Made by a program: the position numbers and the translations under genes. The notes under the pieces are model-generated. The model was given only the letters and a program-made list of their open reading frames with translations. It was not told the origin of the DNA and ran no database searches. Below are positions 8,174 to 17,379 of a stretch of 64,000 nt of DNA, in pieces; positions within the stretch are counted from its first letter, which is position 1; the number at the start of each line of letters is the position of its first letter. This stretch comes from Nitrospiraceae bacterium (GTDB taxonomy: Bacteria; Nitrospirota; Nitrospiria; Nitrospirales; Nitrospiraceae). Location: assembly GCA_919902505.1 (NCBI GenBank), contig CAKKRE010000010.1, forward strand, positions 43,348-107,347, in the 5' to 3' direction.

Positions 8174-10895
8174 TGCTGATCTGTTGTAACGCTTGTTCAA
8201 ACAACTGAATCATACGGGATTCACGTGCCAGTCGATCGTGGTGATCGGTCAGGACATCCGGCGGTGCCTTGGCGACGAAATCGGGATTCCCCAGTTTCTG
8301 CTGCGTGCGTGCCACTTCTTTTTGAAGCAGCGCGATCTGCTTGAGGACGTTATCTTTGGCCTTCTGAAGATCTGCACCCTCCATCGACGTGCCGACTTCG
8401 GCTGAGCCGCTCGTGAGGGTCAGCAGGTGAGGAGCCGTGACTTCCGAGGTGCTTCCGACAAACAGATTCTCGACGTTTTCCATGTACTCGATCAGCTGTC
8501 TATACTTGTGGAAGGTCGCAGAGGCTTGATCCGTTTTCCCGTGCACTTTGAAATGGAGGCGTTTGCCGGCGGGATAATTCAGAATTGCGCGCTCCTGATT
8601 CATCAGGCCACGGCATTCTTCCAGCATTGAAAATTCCTGTTCGACTTCCTCTGAGCCCCAGTCGGCCCGGACAGTCGGGTAGGGTTTGCGGACAATGCTG
8701 GCACCTTCGTGCGGCAGGGTCTGCCAGATTTCTTCCGAAATAAACGGCATGAAGGGATGCAGCAGCCGCATCATGGTCTCGAACGTCTCGGCGAGGGTCT
8801 GACGTGTGGTCTTGGCCTGTTCGGACGCCTGATCCTTGAGCGCCGGCTTGATCATCTCAATGTATTTGTCGCAGTACTCATGCCAGATGAATTGATAGAG
8901 GGCGCTCGATGCGCGGTCGAATCGATACTGCTCCAACTCCTGCGTAACGGTACCGATGGTGGTGTTCAGGCGACTCAGAATCCAACGGTCGGGGAACGAC
9001 CGCTGCGCAGCCGTCACCTCGACCCGTTCGCCGTCCAGATGCATCAGGAGGAACCGGGCGGCGTTCCAGATTTTGTTCGTAAAGTTCCGGTAACCTTCAA
9101 TCCGCTCTTCCGCCAGTTTGACGTCGCGTCCCGGCGACGCCATGGCGGCCATGGTAAAACGCAGGGCGTCGGTTCCGAACTGCTCCATCACATGCAGGGG
9201 ATCGATGACGTTGCCCTTGGACTTACTCATCTTCTGGCCTTCGGCATCGCGGACCAGGGCGTGGATATAGACGTCGCGGAAGGGGACCTCGCCCATGAAC
9301 TTCAGGCCCATCATGATCATGCGCGCGACCCAGAAAAACAGAATGTCGAGGCCGGTGACCAGGGTCGAGGTGGGGTAGAAGGTCTTCAAATCCGGCGTCT
9401 GCTTCGGCCAGCCCAGGGTAGAAAAGGGCCAGAGGGCGGAAGAGAACCAGGTGTCGAGCACGTCGGGGTCCTGCACCAACGCATCTGAGTGGCCCTTGGG
9501 ACAGGTTGCCGGTGTGGTCTTCGCCACGATGACGGGTGCGTCGGAAGGAATGAGCGGCGCCCCGTCCGAGGAGCGGCGCAGAAACGGGCTTCCATAACAG
9601 GTCTCGCAATACCAGGCAGGAATCTGATGGCCCCACCAGATTTGCCGGGAGACGCACCAGTCCTTAATGTCTCGCATCCAGCCGAGATAGTTGTTCTTCC
9701 AAGCCTCGGGAATGATCCTGACCCGACCATCTTCGACCGCTTGAATCGCCGGTTCAGCGAGTGGCTTGATTTTGACGAACCATTGGTCCGACAAGAGAGG
9801 TTCAACAACAGTCTTGCAGCGGTAGCATTTGCCGAGCGCCATCTTATGGGGCTCGGATTTTTCAAGCAGGCCGTGATCTGTCAGTAGCTGTTCGATCTTC
9901 GGCCGGGCCTTGGCGACAGGAAGGCCTTCGACGATGTGCGCCACCTCGGAATCTGCCAGTGCACCTTCCAGCCGAAGGTTGGCGTGGATGTCCAGAATCT
10001 TGATGCGCTTGAGTTCGTGCCGCTCTCCCGCCTCGAAGTCATTGAAGTCATGAGCGGGTGTGATCTTGACGGCGCCGGTGCCGAATTCACGATCAACCAG
10101 AATCGAGTCTCCCACGATTGGAATGGCGCGGGTCGTGAGGGGAAGCCGGACTTGTTGGCCGATGAGGTGCCGATACCGTTCGTCTTCCGGGTGCACCGCC
10201 ACCGCAGTATCGCCGAACATAGTTTCAGGCCGCGTGGTTGCTACCAACAGCACCTGCGTGGGATCGTCAACCAGGGCGTAACGAATGGTGTACAGTTTTC
10301 CGGTAATCTCTTCATGTTCGACTTCGATGTCGGACAAGGCCGTGAGGCAGCGCGGGCACCAATTGATCAACCGTTCGCCGCGATAGAGCAACCCGTCTGC
10401 ATGCAGCCGAACGAAGACTTCGCGAACGGCTTCCGACAGCCCCTCGTCCATGGTGAAGCGTTCACGCTCCCAATCGCAGGAGGCGCCGAGCCGCTTGAGC
10501 TGAGAGATAATCGTGCCGCCGGACTTTTCTTTCCATTGCCACACGCGCTTGAGGAACTCTTCCCGTCCGAGTGCCTCCCGGGTGGTGCCTTCGGCCTGGA
10601 GTTGCCGTTCCACCACGTTCTGGGTCGCGATCCCTGCGTGGTCCGTGCCCGGCATCCAGAGCACATTGCGGCCTTGCATGCGGCGCCAACGGATCAGAAT
10701 GTCCTGCAGGGTATTGTTCAGCGCATGGCCGACGTGGAGCGATCCCGTGACGTTCGGGGGAGGGATCACCATCGAGTACGGCTGCCCGGGATGGGTCGAG
10801 TCGGCGTGAAACAAACCGGCGTCGATCCAGCGCTGGTACCAGCGGTCTTCGACGTCGTGAGGGCTGTAAGTCTTGTCGAGTTGCGGTGTGGACAT
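8145..10895 (-). CDS. valS: Valyl-tRNA synthetase ValS
   Basis: A 916-residue class I aminoacyl-tRNA synthetase, close to the usual length. The HIGH-type motif (PPNVTGSLHVGHALN) is near residue 50 and the KMSKS loop (GQKMSKSKGNVIDP) is near residue 550. The CP1 editing domain lies between them, with DTAVAVHPEDERY and TPAHDFNDFE. The tRNA anticodon-binding helices follow, and the C-terminal coiled-coil arm typical of ValS is present. It is the first gene of a leftward operon. A dispersed inverted-repeat element ends 8 bp upstream of the start codon, and no clear Shine-Dalgarno is left. Confidence 0.97.
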   Translation of the reverse strand: MSTPQLDKTYSPHDVEDRWYQRWIDAGLFHADSTHPGQPYSMVIPPPNVTGSLHVGHALNNTLQDILIRWRRMQGRNVLWMPGTDHAGIATQNVVERQLQAEGTTREALGREEFLKRVWQWKEKSGGTIISQLKRLGASCDWERERFTMDEGLSEAVREVFVRLHADGLLYRGERLINWCPRCLTALSDIEVEHEEITGKLYTIRYALVDDPTQVLLVATTRPETMFGDTAVAVHPEDERYRHLIGQQVRLPLTTRAIPIVGDSILVDREFGTGAVKITPAHDFNDFEAGERHELKRIKILDIHANLRLEGALADSEVAHIVEGLPVAKARPKIEQLLTDHGLLEKSEPHKMALGKCYRCKTVVEPLLSDQWFVKIKPLAEPAIQAVEDGRVRIIPEAWKNNYLGWMRDIKDWCVSRQIWWGHQIPAWYCETCYGSPFLRRSSDGAPLIPSDAPVIVAKTTPATCPKGHSDALVQDPDVLDTWFSSALWPFSTLGWPKQTPDLKTFYPTSTLVTGLDILFFWVARMIMMGLKFMGEVPFRDVYIHALVRDAEGQKMSKSKGNVIDPLHVMEQFGTDALRFTMAAMASPGRDVKLAEERIEGYRNFTNKIWNAARFLLMHLDGERVEVTAAQRSFPDRWILSRLNTTIGTVTQELEQYRFDRASSALYQFIWHEYCDKYIEMIKPALKDQASEQAKTTRQTLAETFETMMRLLHPFMPFISEEIWQTLPHEGASIVRKPYPTVRADWGSEEVEQEFSMLEECRGLMNQERAILNYPAGKRLHFKVHGKTDQASATFHKYRQLIEYMENVENLFVGSTSEVTAPHLLTLTSGSAEVGTSMEGADLQKAKDNVLKQIALLQKEVARTQQKLGNPDFVAKAPPDVLTDHHDRLARESRMIQLFEQALQQISSEQKQNQRS

Positions 10896-10903
10896 GGTGT
10901 TAA

Positions 10904-11129
10904 CAGGATGCTGAAAAAGCCCGCCAGCGTTGTTTTCGACAGCCGTGAAGCGTATCTCGTCAGGGTCAGAGCGTATGGCTCGTGGCGCATAGCTGAGAGT
11001 AGAGACGCCAACTCTCGATTTCTGGCCATACGCTATAAGCTCTATGCCATAGGCTCTTTTCTGCGGACGAGAGACGAACGACGTTTCACGAACGACGGAC
11101 TATGAGGACGGCCATTTTGAGCATCCTGC
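10904..11129. repeat. Inverted-repeat element, family 2, copy 1
   Basis: A 226-bp element whose ends are inverted repeats, CAGGATGCTGAAAAAGCCC and GGCCATTTTGAGCATCCTG. The same ends occur at 43,958-44,084 and 53,918-54,042. The interior differs from the other copies. It includes a further inverted segment (GCGTATGGC near 10,970 and GCCATACGC near 11,024) and the dispersed 17-mer ACGAGAGACGAACGACG (11,066-11,082). It fills much of the gap upstream of valS. Confidence 0.7.
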
Positions 11130-11243
11130 GGGAATGTTCTGCGTGGTTCCAACTGTTTTAATGCGCCGGGGGCGCAACGCGGGCGCATCTTAACATGCGC
11201 CGTGTGGGCTCACAAGGTAATGGACGCGTGTCTGTGATCGTTC

Positions 11244-11422
11244 TAGCCTGGATTATTCATGAATGTCGTCGCGAGGCGTTCGAGACCGAAGCCCGCCGGG
11301 GCTTCTCGCAAGTAAGGCCGACGCAGGCGTACTGGCAGTCCGTCGAGGAGGCCGAACGAGAACAGCCACGCCGGGCGAGAGGATCGGACGACGGAGCAGG
11401 CATTCATGAATAGTCCGGGCTG
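11244..11422. repeat. MITE-like element, family 1, copy A
   Basis: About 179 bp. It starts TAGCCTGGATTATTCATGA and ends TTCATGAATAGTCCGGGCT, imperfect terminal inverted repeats shared with copies at 37,689, 42,639 and 59,568. The interior is diverged from copies B and C. It lies between valS and the 39-codon gene. Together with the family 2 element it accounts for most of the 628-bp gene-free stretch 10,896-11,523. Confidence 0.7.
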
Positions 11423-11523
11423 GAAGGTTGTAGCGGACTCAAGCCCTGTGATATACATCCGGCGGTTCAGCTGGTCGTTCGAGATCGCCGGCTTGAGAGC
11501 CCATCACCGTTGAAGGAGAGATT

Positions 11524-11643
11524 ATGCCGAGGGGACGAGAGAAGGATCGCAAGACTCGCAAGAAGCATCGGAAGAACGTGGCGCGTGTGAAGGGGCTGGT
11601 CAAGGCCCGCCGTGCGGCGGCCAAGAAGGTCAAGCGAGGGTAG
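11524..11643 (+). CDS. 39-residue very basic small protein
   Basis: ATG at 11,524 follows a strong Shine-Dalgarno (AAGGAGAG, about 6 bases upstream) and reads to TAG at 11,641-11,643. The product is 39 residues, about half Lys or Arg (MPRGREKDRKTRKKHRKN at the start, KKVKRG at the end), with no acidic residue after position 8. The composition resembles small ribosome- or nucleic-acid-binding proteins, but I do not recognise a family. It is convergent with the following response regulator, 12 bp between stops. Real gene status rests on the ribosome site and the biased composition. Confidence 0.6.
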   Translation: MPRGREKDRKTRKKHRKNVARVKGLVKARRAAAKKVKRG

Positions 11644-11655
11644 GCGAACGGGACG

Positions 11656-12819
11656 TTACTCGGGCGAGCTCAGTCGTTTGATCTCCGCCCGGATCTGAGT
11701 TTCTGCCACGTCTGGAACGATCCGCTGCACCGCCTGCTGGATCGGATCTTTTGCCATTTCGTGCACAATCTTATCGGCCGCCTGTCGCGCGCAGTTCGCG
11801 GCCACCTGCTCGACTTCCTTTTTCACCAACTGGTCGATCATTTCAAGGTGTGCGGTCAGGGCCTCCGGCAGGTGTTTCTTCACGCCGGTGTCCGTGAGGT
11901 CACCCAAGCGTTTCTCTGTGGACTGCTCCACCAGGGCAGGGGCCAGCTCGGTCACGGTCTGTCGAACGGTCGCTTCGACGCTGGCAATCTGGGTCTGAGC
12001 CTGTCGTCTCAATTCTTCCTGAACCAGTTCTCGCATCACGGTCTGTAACCGTTCCGGCGCGAGTGCCTCCGCGAGTTGTTTCGCCACTTCCGTTTGAACG
12101 GCCTTCTCTACGGCAAGACTCACCTGTCCGGCGACTTCCTTCGTCATGGCGGCCGGGAGCAGTTCGCCGATCCTCCGGTCGGCCTGGACTGTGACTGAAT
12201 GCAATAAGTGATCGAACAGCCCCTTCATCAAGGCCTCACCGGTCGGTCCGTTCGAGGCGGGCGCAGTTGCGGTCGGGGCGGCAGCGTGGCTCAGTGATGG
12301 GGACATGGGGCTGTGCTCCTTCTCCATCGCGTGGTGGGGGGCGTCGTCAATGGACGCATCGTTCGGCGAGTCGTCTTCATCGTCCGTTCCCGTGGAGACA
12401 GGGGGCCACGTCCGTGTTTTGGCTGGTTTCCCGCCGCGCGGATCTCCCGCCGCGCCATTCAAGATGCCCTTGATCGTGTCGAGCAGTTGTTCCCGTTGAA
12501 GTGGTTTCTTTAGAAAGGCCCGGACCCCGAGCGAACGCAATTTGCTTTCGTCCAGACGATCGGAGCCGTCTACCATGGAGACGATCAGCGTTTCGGCTAG
12601 ATTGTCCTGGCGGCCGATCTCTTTGCAGAATCCCGAGAAGGTGATCTTGTCGAGATGATAGTCCGCGATGACCAGCGCCGGACTGAGTTTCCGGGCAGCG
12701 TCGAGGGCCGAGGGGCCGTCTGGAAATCCCATCACCTTGTGGCCTTCCGGCGCAGAAATCTGTTCCACCATGCGGTGCACGGCAGGGCTGCTGTCGATCA
12801 CAAAGATGGTCGATCCCAT
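11656..12819 (-). CDS. Response regulator with long helical C-terminal region
   Basis: About 387 residues. The N-terminal receiver domain (residues 1-120) has acidic Asp9, phosphoacceptor Asp53 (IADYHLD), Ser81 in place of Thr, and Lys105 (FLKKPL). A Pro/Ser/Asp-rich linker follows. The rest (about 185-387) is helical, with amphipathic repeats of the VxxxVxTEVAKQLAEALAPE type and no DNA-binding or enzymatic motif. Output is therefore probably by protein interaction. ATG at 12,819 is preferred to GTG at 12,828 because GGAGAGG is correctly spaced only for the ATG. Stand-alone gene with no sensor kinase beside it. Confidence 0.8.
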   Translation of the reverse strand: MGSTIFVIDSSPAVHRMVEQISAPEGHKVMGFPDGPSALDAARKLSPALVIADYHLDKITFSGFCKEIGRQDNLAETLIVSMVDGSDRLDESKLRSLGVRAFLKKPLQREQLLDTIKGILNGAAGDPRGGKPAKTRTWPPVSTGTDDEDDSPNDASIDDAPHHAMEKEHSPMSPSLSHAAAPTATAPASNGPTGEALMKGLFDHLLHSVTVQADRRIGELLPAAMTKEVAGQVSLAVEKAVQTEVAKQLAEALAPERLQTVMRELVQEELRRQAQTQIASVEATVRQTVTELAPALVEQSTEKRLGDLTDTGVKKHLPEALTAHLEMIDQLVKKEVEQVAANCARQAADKIVHEMAKDPIQQAVQRIVPDVAETQIRAEIKRLSSPE

Positions 12820-13040
12820 CCCACTCACCTCTCCATACCTACTCAGCCGAAGCTAACAAAGGCTCCTTGAACTGTCAAAGAAAACGCCGAAAGCGGCGGT
12901 CTGATGAGGCCTTCGCCCACGCGCCGCGAGAGACGAACTGAATGCTGGCGGAGCCGGTGACCATCCTGTAGAATCCGGCCGTCTTCCCGGCTGGCCTATC
13001 GGCCTTCGTGGATGGCGAGTATGAGGAGTCACACGACACA

Positions 13041-13766
13041 ATGACCCGGAGCCGAATTCAAGTCGTCTTTTTCGATGCGGCCGATACCCTGTTCCATATT
13101 CACGGGTCAGTGGCCGAGATTTACCTGCAGCATGCGGAGAAACATGGGTTCAGGAAAACTCCAGAGTCGTTAACCGCCATCAAATCCGCCTTTGCCCGTT
13201 CGTTCCGCGATGCGCCGCCGCCCGTGTTTGCCGCGACCGAGCCTGCCGCGATCAAGCAGTCAGAACGGTTGTGGTGGTTCGACATCGTGCACAACGTGTT
13301 TTACCGCGTCGGTATGTTCGAGGCCTTCGACGAGTTTTTCGAAGACGTGTTTGCGCGCTTCGAGCAGCCGGAGTCTTGGCGGCTCTTCCCCGAGACGGTT
13401 GATGTGCTCAAGACTCTGAAGGGACAGGGATTCGAGTTGGGCATCATTTCCAACTTCGACTCGCGGTTGTTTTCCGTGCTCCGTGGCTTGGGGATTGCCG
13501 ACCTGTTCGATACGGTGACGATTTCCAGTTTGGCCCATGCCGCTAAACCCTCCGCGCGTATCTTTCGGCAGGCGTTGGAGAAACATGCGGTCGATCCGGA
13601 CGAGGCGCTTCATGTCGGCGATAGCGAACGAGACGATGTGAAGGGGGCGCAGGGCGTCGGACTGACCGGGGTGTTGCTCGCGAGAGGGGAGGGGGCGCGT
13701 CCTGCTGGCGGGACGACCATCGGTAACCTCAACGAGTTGCTGCCGCTGCTGTCACGCCTGGAATAA
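13041..13766 (+). CDS. HAD family hydrolase
   Basis: A 241-residue HAD-superfamily protein of subfamily IA type. Motif I reads VFFDAADTL: the nucleophile Asp is present, but the second Asp of DxD is Ala, as in FDAAGTL-type members. Motif II is in GIISNFDS, motif III Lys is in HAAKPSARIFRQAL, and motif IV is HVGDSERDDVKGA. A cap helical insert lies at about residues 20-90. Substrate unknown; phosphatase or dehalogenase chemistry are both possible. The ATG at 13,041 has GAGGAG upstream. It overlaps the sirtuin gene tail-to-tail by 15 bp. Confidence 0.85.
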   Translation: MTRSRIQVVFFDAADTLFHIHGSVAEIYLQHAEKHGFRKTPESLTAIKSAFARSFRDAPPPVFAATEPAAIKQSERLWWFDIVHNVFYRVGMFEAFDEFFEDVFARFEQPESWRLFPETVDVLKTLKGQGFELGIISNFDSRLFSVLRGLGIADLFDTVTISSLAHAAKPSARIFRQALEKHAVDPDEALHVGDSERDDVKGAQGVGLTGVLLARGEGARPAGGTTIGNLNELLPLLSRLE

Positions 13767-14483
13767 CAAGGGAACGATGTCCTTGGCGCGCCCCTGGAGC
13801 GCCGCATCGACCATGCCTGATTGCGCGGTGGCATCGAGATTGATTTCCACGACAAACGCACCCGCCTGTTTCGCAATTGAACCAAAACCAGCCGCCGGAT
13901 ACACCAGGTCGGACGTGCCGATAATCAGGCACAGGTCGCTGGAGTGCAGGGCGGCCTCGCTGGCTTCGAGATCCTGCTCGACGAGTGATTCTCCAAACCA
14001 GACGATATGCGGGCGGAGGAGCCCGCTGCAGTTGCTGCAGAGGGGCAGGGTTGCAATCGGCACATCGCGATTTTCAGTCACGCGCCGGCATTGCGTGCAG
14101 CGCACCATCCAGATATTGCCGTGAATCTCGGAGAGTTTGCGCGAGCCCGCGTCGCGGTGCAGTCCGTCCACATTCTGCGTGATGAGCCAGAACCGGTCGA
14201 ACCGTTGCTCCATCTGAGCCACAGTTTCATGGGCGGCGTTGGGCCGTTTGGTCGCGATGAGTTCACGCCGCCAGTTGTACCATTCCCACACGAGGCGGGG
14301 ATCCCGCGCGAAGGCTTCGGGCGTGGCCAGATCCTCCGCGCGAAAATTGCGCCAGAGTCCGTCGGCCCCGCGAAAGGTCGGCACGCCGCTGTCGGCGGAA
14401 ATCCCGGCCCCGGTGAGCACGGTCACCGATCGTGCCGAGGCCAGCTTGTGTCGAATCAGACCGAGAGTTGATCCGGTTCCCAT
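13752..14483 (-). CDS. NAD-dependent protein deacylase, Sir2 family
   Basis: A 243-residue sirtuin. NAD-binding motifs: TGAGISADSGVPTFRG near the N-terminus, TQNVDGLHRDAGS with the catalytic His in ELHG-like context (SEIHGNIW). A four-Cys zinc module (CTQC and CSNC) lies near the middle, and FGE and IIGTS motifs follow. It removes acyl groups from lysines using NAD. The bacterial CobB class is likely, but desuccinylase versus deacetylase cannot be settled by reading. ATG at 14,483 is chosen; TTG at 14,492 is the alternative. Divergent from the ketopantoate reductase gene. Confidence 0.9.
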   Translation of the reverse strand: MGTGSTLGLIRHKLASARSVTVLTGAGISADSGVPTFRGADGLWRNFRAEDLATPEAFARDPRLVWEWYNWRRELIATKRPNAAHETVAQMEQRFDRFWLITQNVDGLHRDAGSRKLSEIHGNIWMVRCTQCRRVTENRDVPIATLPLCSNCSGLLRPHIVWFGESLVEQDLEASEAALHSSDLCLIIGTSDLVYPAAGFGSIAKQAGAFVVEINLDATAQSGMVDAALQGRAKDIVPLLFQA

Positions 14484-14573
14484 GGGTGTCAACGCGAGAA
14501 GGCCATCACTGTTTCATGTGCGCGGCTGCATGCTATAGTACCGTCCTTTCGAACGCAACGAGTGAGGAGTCTC

Positions 14574-15941
14574 ATGAAGCAGATCATGGTGGTCGGGGCC
14601 GGTTCCGTCGGCGGTTTCTTCGGGGCCCATCTCGCAAAACATAATCCGAACGTCTCGTTTCTTCTGCGACCGCGGACCCTGGAGGCGGTGAAACGCCACG
14701 GCTTGATGATCAAGAGCGCCAAGGGCAATTTTACCGTTCATCCGCCGGCTGCTTCCGATCCCGGGCAATTGGCGCAACCGGATCTCATCATTCTTGCCGT
14801 GAAGGCCTACGATCTCGACGAAGTCATGACGCAGCTGGAGCCGGTACTGACCGAGCGCACGGTGATTCTCACGCTTCAGAACGGCATCGATACGGAAGAT
14901 CGCATCATTGCGCGGGTGCATCGCGATTGTGTGGTCGGCGGCGTGGCATTCATCTATTCGAAGATCGTCGAGCCCGGTGTCATCGAGCACTACAAGCGGG
15001 GCGGTGTGGCCATCGGCGAACTCATGGGCCACAAGAGCGAACGGGTATTGCAGATCGCGGAGATCTTCAAGCAGGCGGGCATTTCCTGCCAGCTCAGCGA
15101 CGATATCCGGAAGAGCAAATGGGAAAAGATGTGCTGGAATTGCGTCTTCAATCCTCTCACGGTGTTGATCGACGACAAGGTAGCGAAGGCGTTGGACCAT
15201 CCTGAGATGGCCGGGGTGATTCGGCAGATCGTGGGCGAAGTGATGGCGGTCTCCGCGGCGGTGAAGGTACCGTTGGCGCCGGATATGGCCGAGAAGGTGG
15301 TGAAGTGGACGCAGGAACTTCGGGACATTCATACCTCGATGTACGATGACTGGAAGGCCAAACGTCCGACCGAAATCGACTATCTGAACGGCTACATTGT
15401 TCGTATGGGGCGGGAGTTAGGGATTCCTACACCGGTGAACGAAGCACTGACAGCGATGGTCAAAGCCATCACGGAGCGTGAACCGTCGGGTCCTGGAGTC
15501 GTCCGGATCGACGGTGCGGTCGTCCAACCGGTCTCCCTCACACGCGCGGCGCTGGCTCAGTTACCGCAAGAACAACATGTCGAAGATATCAGTCCACTGA
15601 TGCCGTCGATGCGGGGCCGGGCGATTCGCGTCAAAGGCCTGCTGGACATTCCAGCCCTCGCGGTCGATGCCGACCATGTCACGTTCCATTCCGTCGATGG
15701 GAAGTATGCGGCGACACTCACCCTTCAACAGGCGCAGGATTTCGGATTGTTATTGTATGAACTCGACGGCCAGCCGCTGCCGGACGGCAAGGGTGGTCCC
15801 TACCGATTGGTCACGCCGGGTTTGGGTGATCTCTGCGCCAATGTGAAGGCGGTGGGACGGATCGAGGTGCGAGCCGGATCGGGGAAGGATACGCGGCCGT
15901 CAGTGAGGCCTCCGGAATGTACGCCTGAGGGGCAAAGCTAA
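14574..15941 (+). CDS. Ketopantoate reductase fused to a C-terminal SUOX-like domain
   Basis: 455 residues against about 300 for a normal PanE/ApbA. Residues 1-300 are the NADP-dependent 2-dehydropantoate 2-reductase: GAGSVGGFFGAHLA dinucleotide motif, LQNG motif, KSKWEKMCWNCVFNPLT and the C-terminal helical segment YDDWKAKRPTEIDYLNGY. Residues about 315-445 look like an oxidoreductase molybdopterin-binding (SUOX) fold without its Cys ligand: FHSVDGKYAATLTLQQAQ, LLLYELDGQPLPDGKGGPYRLVTPG, and VKAVGRIEV. The start at 14,574 has GAGGAG 5 bases upstream. The reductase role is pantothenate/CoA synthesis; the role of the extra domain is unknown. Confidence 0.85.
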   Translation: MKQIMVVGAGSVGGFFGAHLAKHNPNVSFLLRPRTLEAVKRHGLMIKSAKGNFTVHPPAASDPGQLAQPDLIILAVKAYDLDEVMTQLEPVLTERTVILTLQNGIDTEDRIIARVHRDCVVGGVAFIYSKIVEPGVIEHYKRGGVAIGELMGHKSERVLQIAEIFKQAGISCQLSDDIRKSKWEKMCWNCVFNPLTVLIDDKVAKALDHPEMAGVIRQIVGEVMAVSAAVKVPLAPDMAEKVVKWTQELRDIHTSMYDDWKAKRPTEIDYLNGYIVRMGRELGIPTPVNEALTAMVKAITEREPSGPGVVRIDGAVVQPVSLTRAALAQLPQEQHVEDISPLMPSMRGRAIRVKGLLDIPALAVDADHVTFHSVDGKYAATLTLQQAQDFGLLLYELDGQPLPDGKGGPYRLVTPGLGDLCANVKAVGRIEVRAGSGKDTRPSVRPPECTPEGQS

Positions 15942-15946
15942 GCGGT

Positions 15947-17284
15947 TCACGTCGTCGAGGAACGCAGCACCCGAATCGCTTTCCACCGCTCCGACCGATA
16001 GCGCCACAGCATGAGCGCCATGCGCAGCGTCCAGTCCGCGATCATGGCCAGCCAGACGTAAAACACTCCCAGCGTCAGCCAGTAGCCTGCCACAAAAGCG
16101 ATGGGGATCCGCACGCCCCACATGCCGATCATCGTGGCGATCATGATGAATCGCGTATCGCCCGCGCCGCGTAACGAACCGGCCAGCACCATGGTCAGGG
16201 CCAACGGCACTTGCAGCAATGCCACGATCTTGAGAAATACGGTACCCAAATCGATGACCGCTTCGTCGCTGGTGAAGGCGCGCAGCAAGACATAGGGAAA
16301 AAAGAAAAACACGATGCCCATGGCGGACATGATGAACGTCGCCAGCCGGTTCGCTTCCCAGTTTTCGAGTTTGGCCCGGGTGTATTTGCCGGCGCCGATA
16401 CTTTGTCCGACCATCGTGGCGGCGGCGATGGCAAAGCCGTAGCCCGGCAGGAACGAGAGCGATTCGATCGAGAGTCCGACCTGGTGCGCCGCATAGGAGA
16501 CCGTCCCGTAGATCAAGACGATCTTGGTGTAGAGCAGTATCCCGGCCTGTTGCACGATCCGTTCACCGGAGACCGGAGCACCCACTTGCCAGATGGTGCG
16601 GAGCAGGTCCAGCCTGAGCCGCTTCGACGGTTTGAGGATCGTCCGGCAGCGCAAAAACAGATAGAGCGACCCGGTTGCCTCCGCAATCCCAACGGCGACG
16701 GCAGCGCCCTTCACGCCGAACGCCGGCAATCCCCATTGGCCATAGATCAGCGGATAGGCGATGGCGATGTGGAGCACATTGACCATGATCATGGCGTACA
16801 TCGGTGTCTTGGTGTCCCCGGTCCCCTGGAGAATCGATGAGAGAACCGCGAGGAGTACGGTGAAGGGGATGACCAGAAAGATCAGGTTTGAATAGGGGAG
16901 TGCGAGGGCGATGACCTCGGGCTGCGCACCGAGCAGGTGCATGATGAGTCCGTTCGCCGAGAGGCCGAGCAGGGCCAGGGCTAGGGACACCAGCACCGAC
17001 AGGCCCAGGAAATGCCGGGAGGCCTGGCCTGCTTCTTCATACCGGCGGGCGCCCCACTGTTGAGCGATGATGACGTTGGTCCCGACCGAGAGACCCGACA
17101 CGAGTGTCGTTGCGATAAACGCAAGCAGTTGGCCCAATCCCACAGCGGCGATGGGTATCGCCCCCAACCCTCCCACGAGGAAGACCGCGACGATAGCCTC
17201 GGTCCGCTGCAGCAGGCTGCTGACCGTCACCGGGAGCGCGAGGGTCATGACCGATCGTCTGATTTGTGCGACGCCGTTTGCCAT
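15947..17284 (-). CDS. MATE family efflux transporter
   Basis: A 445-residue inner-membrane protein with about 12 hydrophobic segments in two related halves, as in the MATE/MOP superfamily. It begins MANGVAQIRRSVMTLALP, followed by the first membrane bundle. Conserved features are QQWGARR in the first loop, the pseudo-symmetrical GQSIGAGKYTRAK in the second half, and the GTGDTKTPMY/GAGDTRFIMI pair that marks the duplicated halves. It probably exports drugs or metabolites using an H+ or Na+ gradient. It starts divergently from the downstream nuclease gene; the substrate cannot be predicted. Confidence 0.92.
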   Translation of the reverse strand: MANGVAQIRRSVMTLALPVTVSSLLQRTEAIVAVFLVGGLGAIPIAAVGLGQLLAFIATTLVSGLSVGTNVIIAQQWGARRYEEAGQASRHFLGLSVLVSLALALLGLSANGLIMHLLGAQPEVIALALPYSNLIFLVIPFTVLLAVLSSILQGTGDTKTPMYAMIMVNVLHIAIAYPLIYGQWGLPAFGVKGAAVAVGIAEATGSLYLFLRCRTILKPSKRLRLDLLRTIWQVGAPVSGERIVQQAGILLYTKIVLIYGTVSYAAHQVGLSIESLSFLPGYGFAIAAATMVGQSIGAGKYTRAKLENWEANRLATFIMSAMGIVFFFFPYVLLRAFTSDEAVIDLGTVFLKIVALLQVPLALTMVLAGSLRGAGDTRFIMIATMIGMWGVRIPIAFVAGYWLTLGVFYVWLAMIADWTLRMALMLWRYRSERWKAIRVLRSSTT

Positions 17285-17379
17285 GGGGCGTCATCCTACC
17301 AGAACTCGGTTGTGGACAAGGATGTCCTTCTTCCGGGACTGGACAATGGGAGTACGGCTTCGGTAGCCTGGAGTCATCC

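Noticed and set aside
14514..15332. Minus-strand open frame opposite the ketopantoate reductase
   Set aside because: His/Leu/Arg-rich translation mirrors the coding strand. The plus-strand gene has clear motifs and a ribosome site.
17266..17379. Longer N-terminus for the RecB-like nuclease
   Set aside because: It overlaps the divergent MATE start region. The family N-terminus LSKSRYLSGLQC begins shortly after ATG 17,380.
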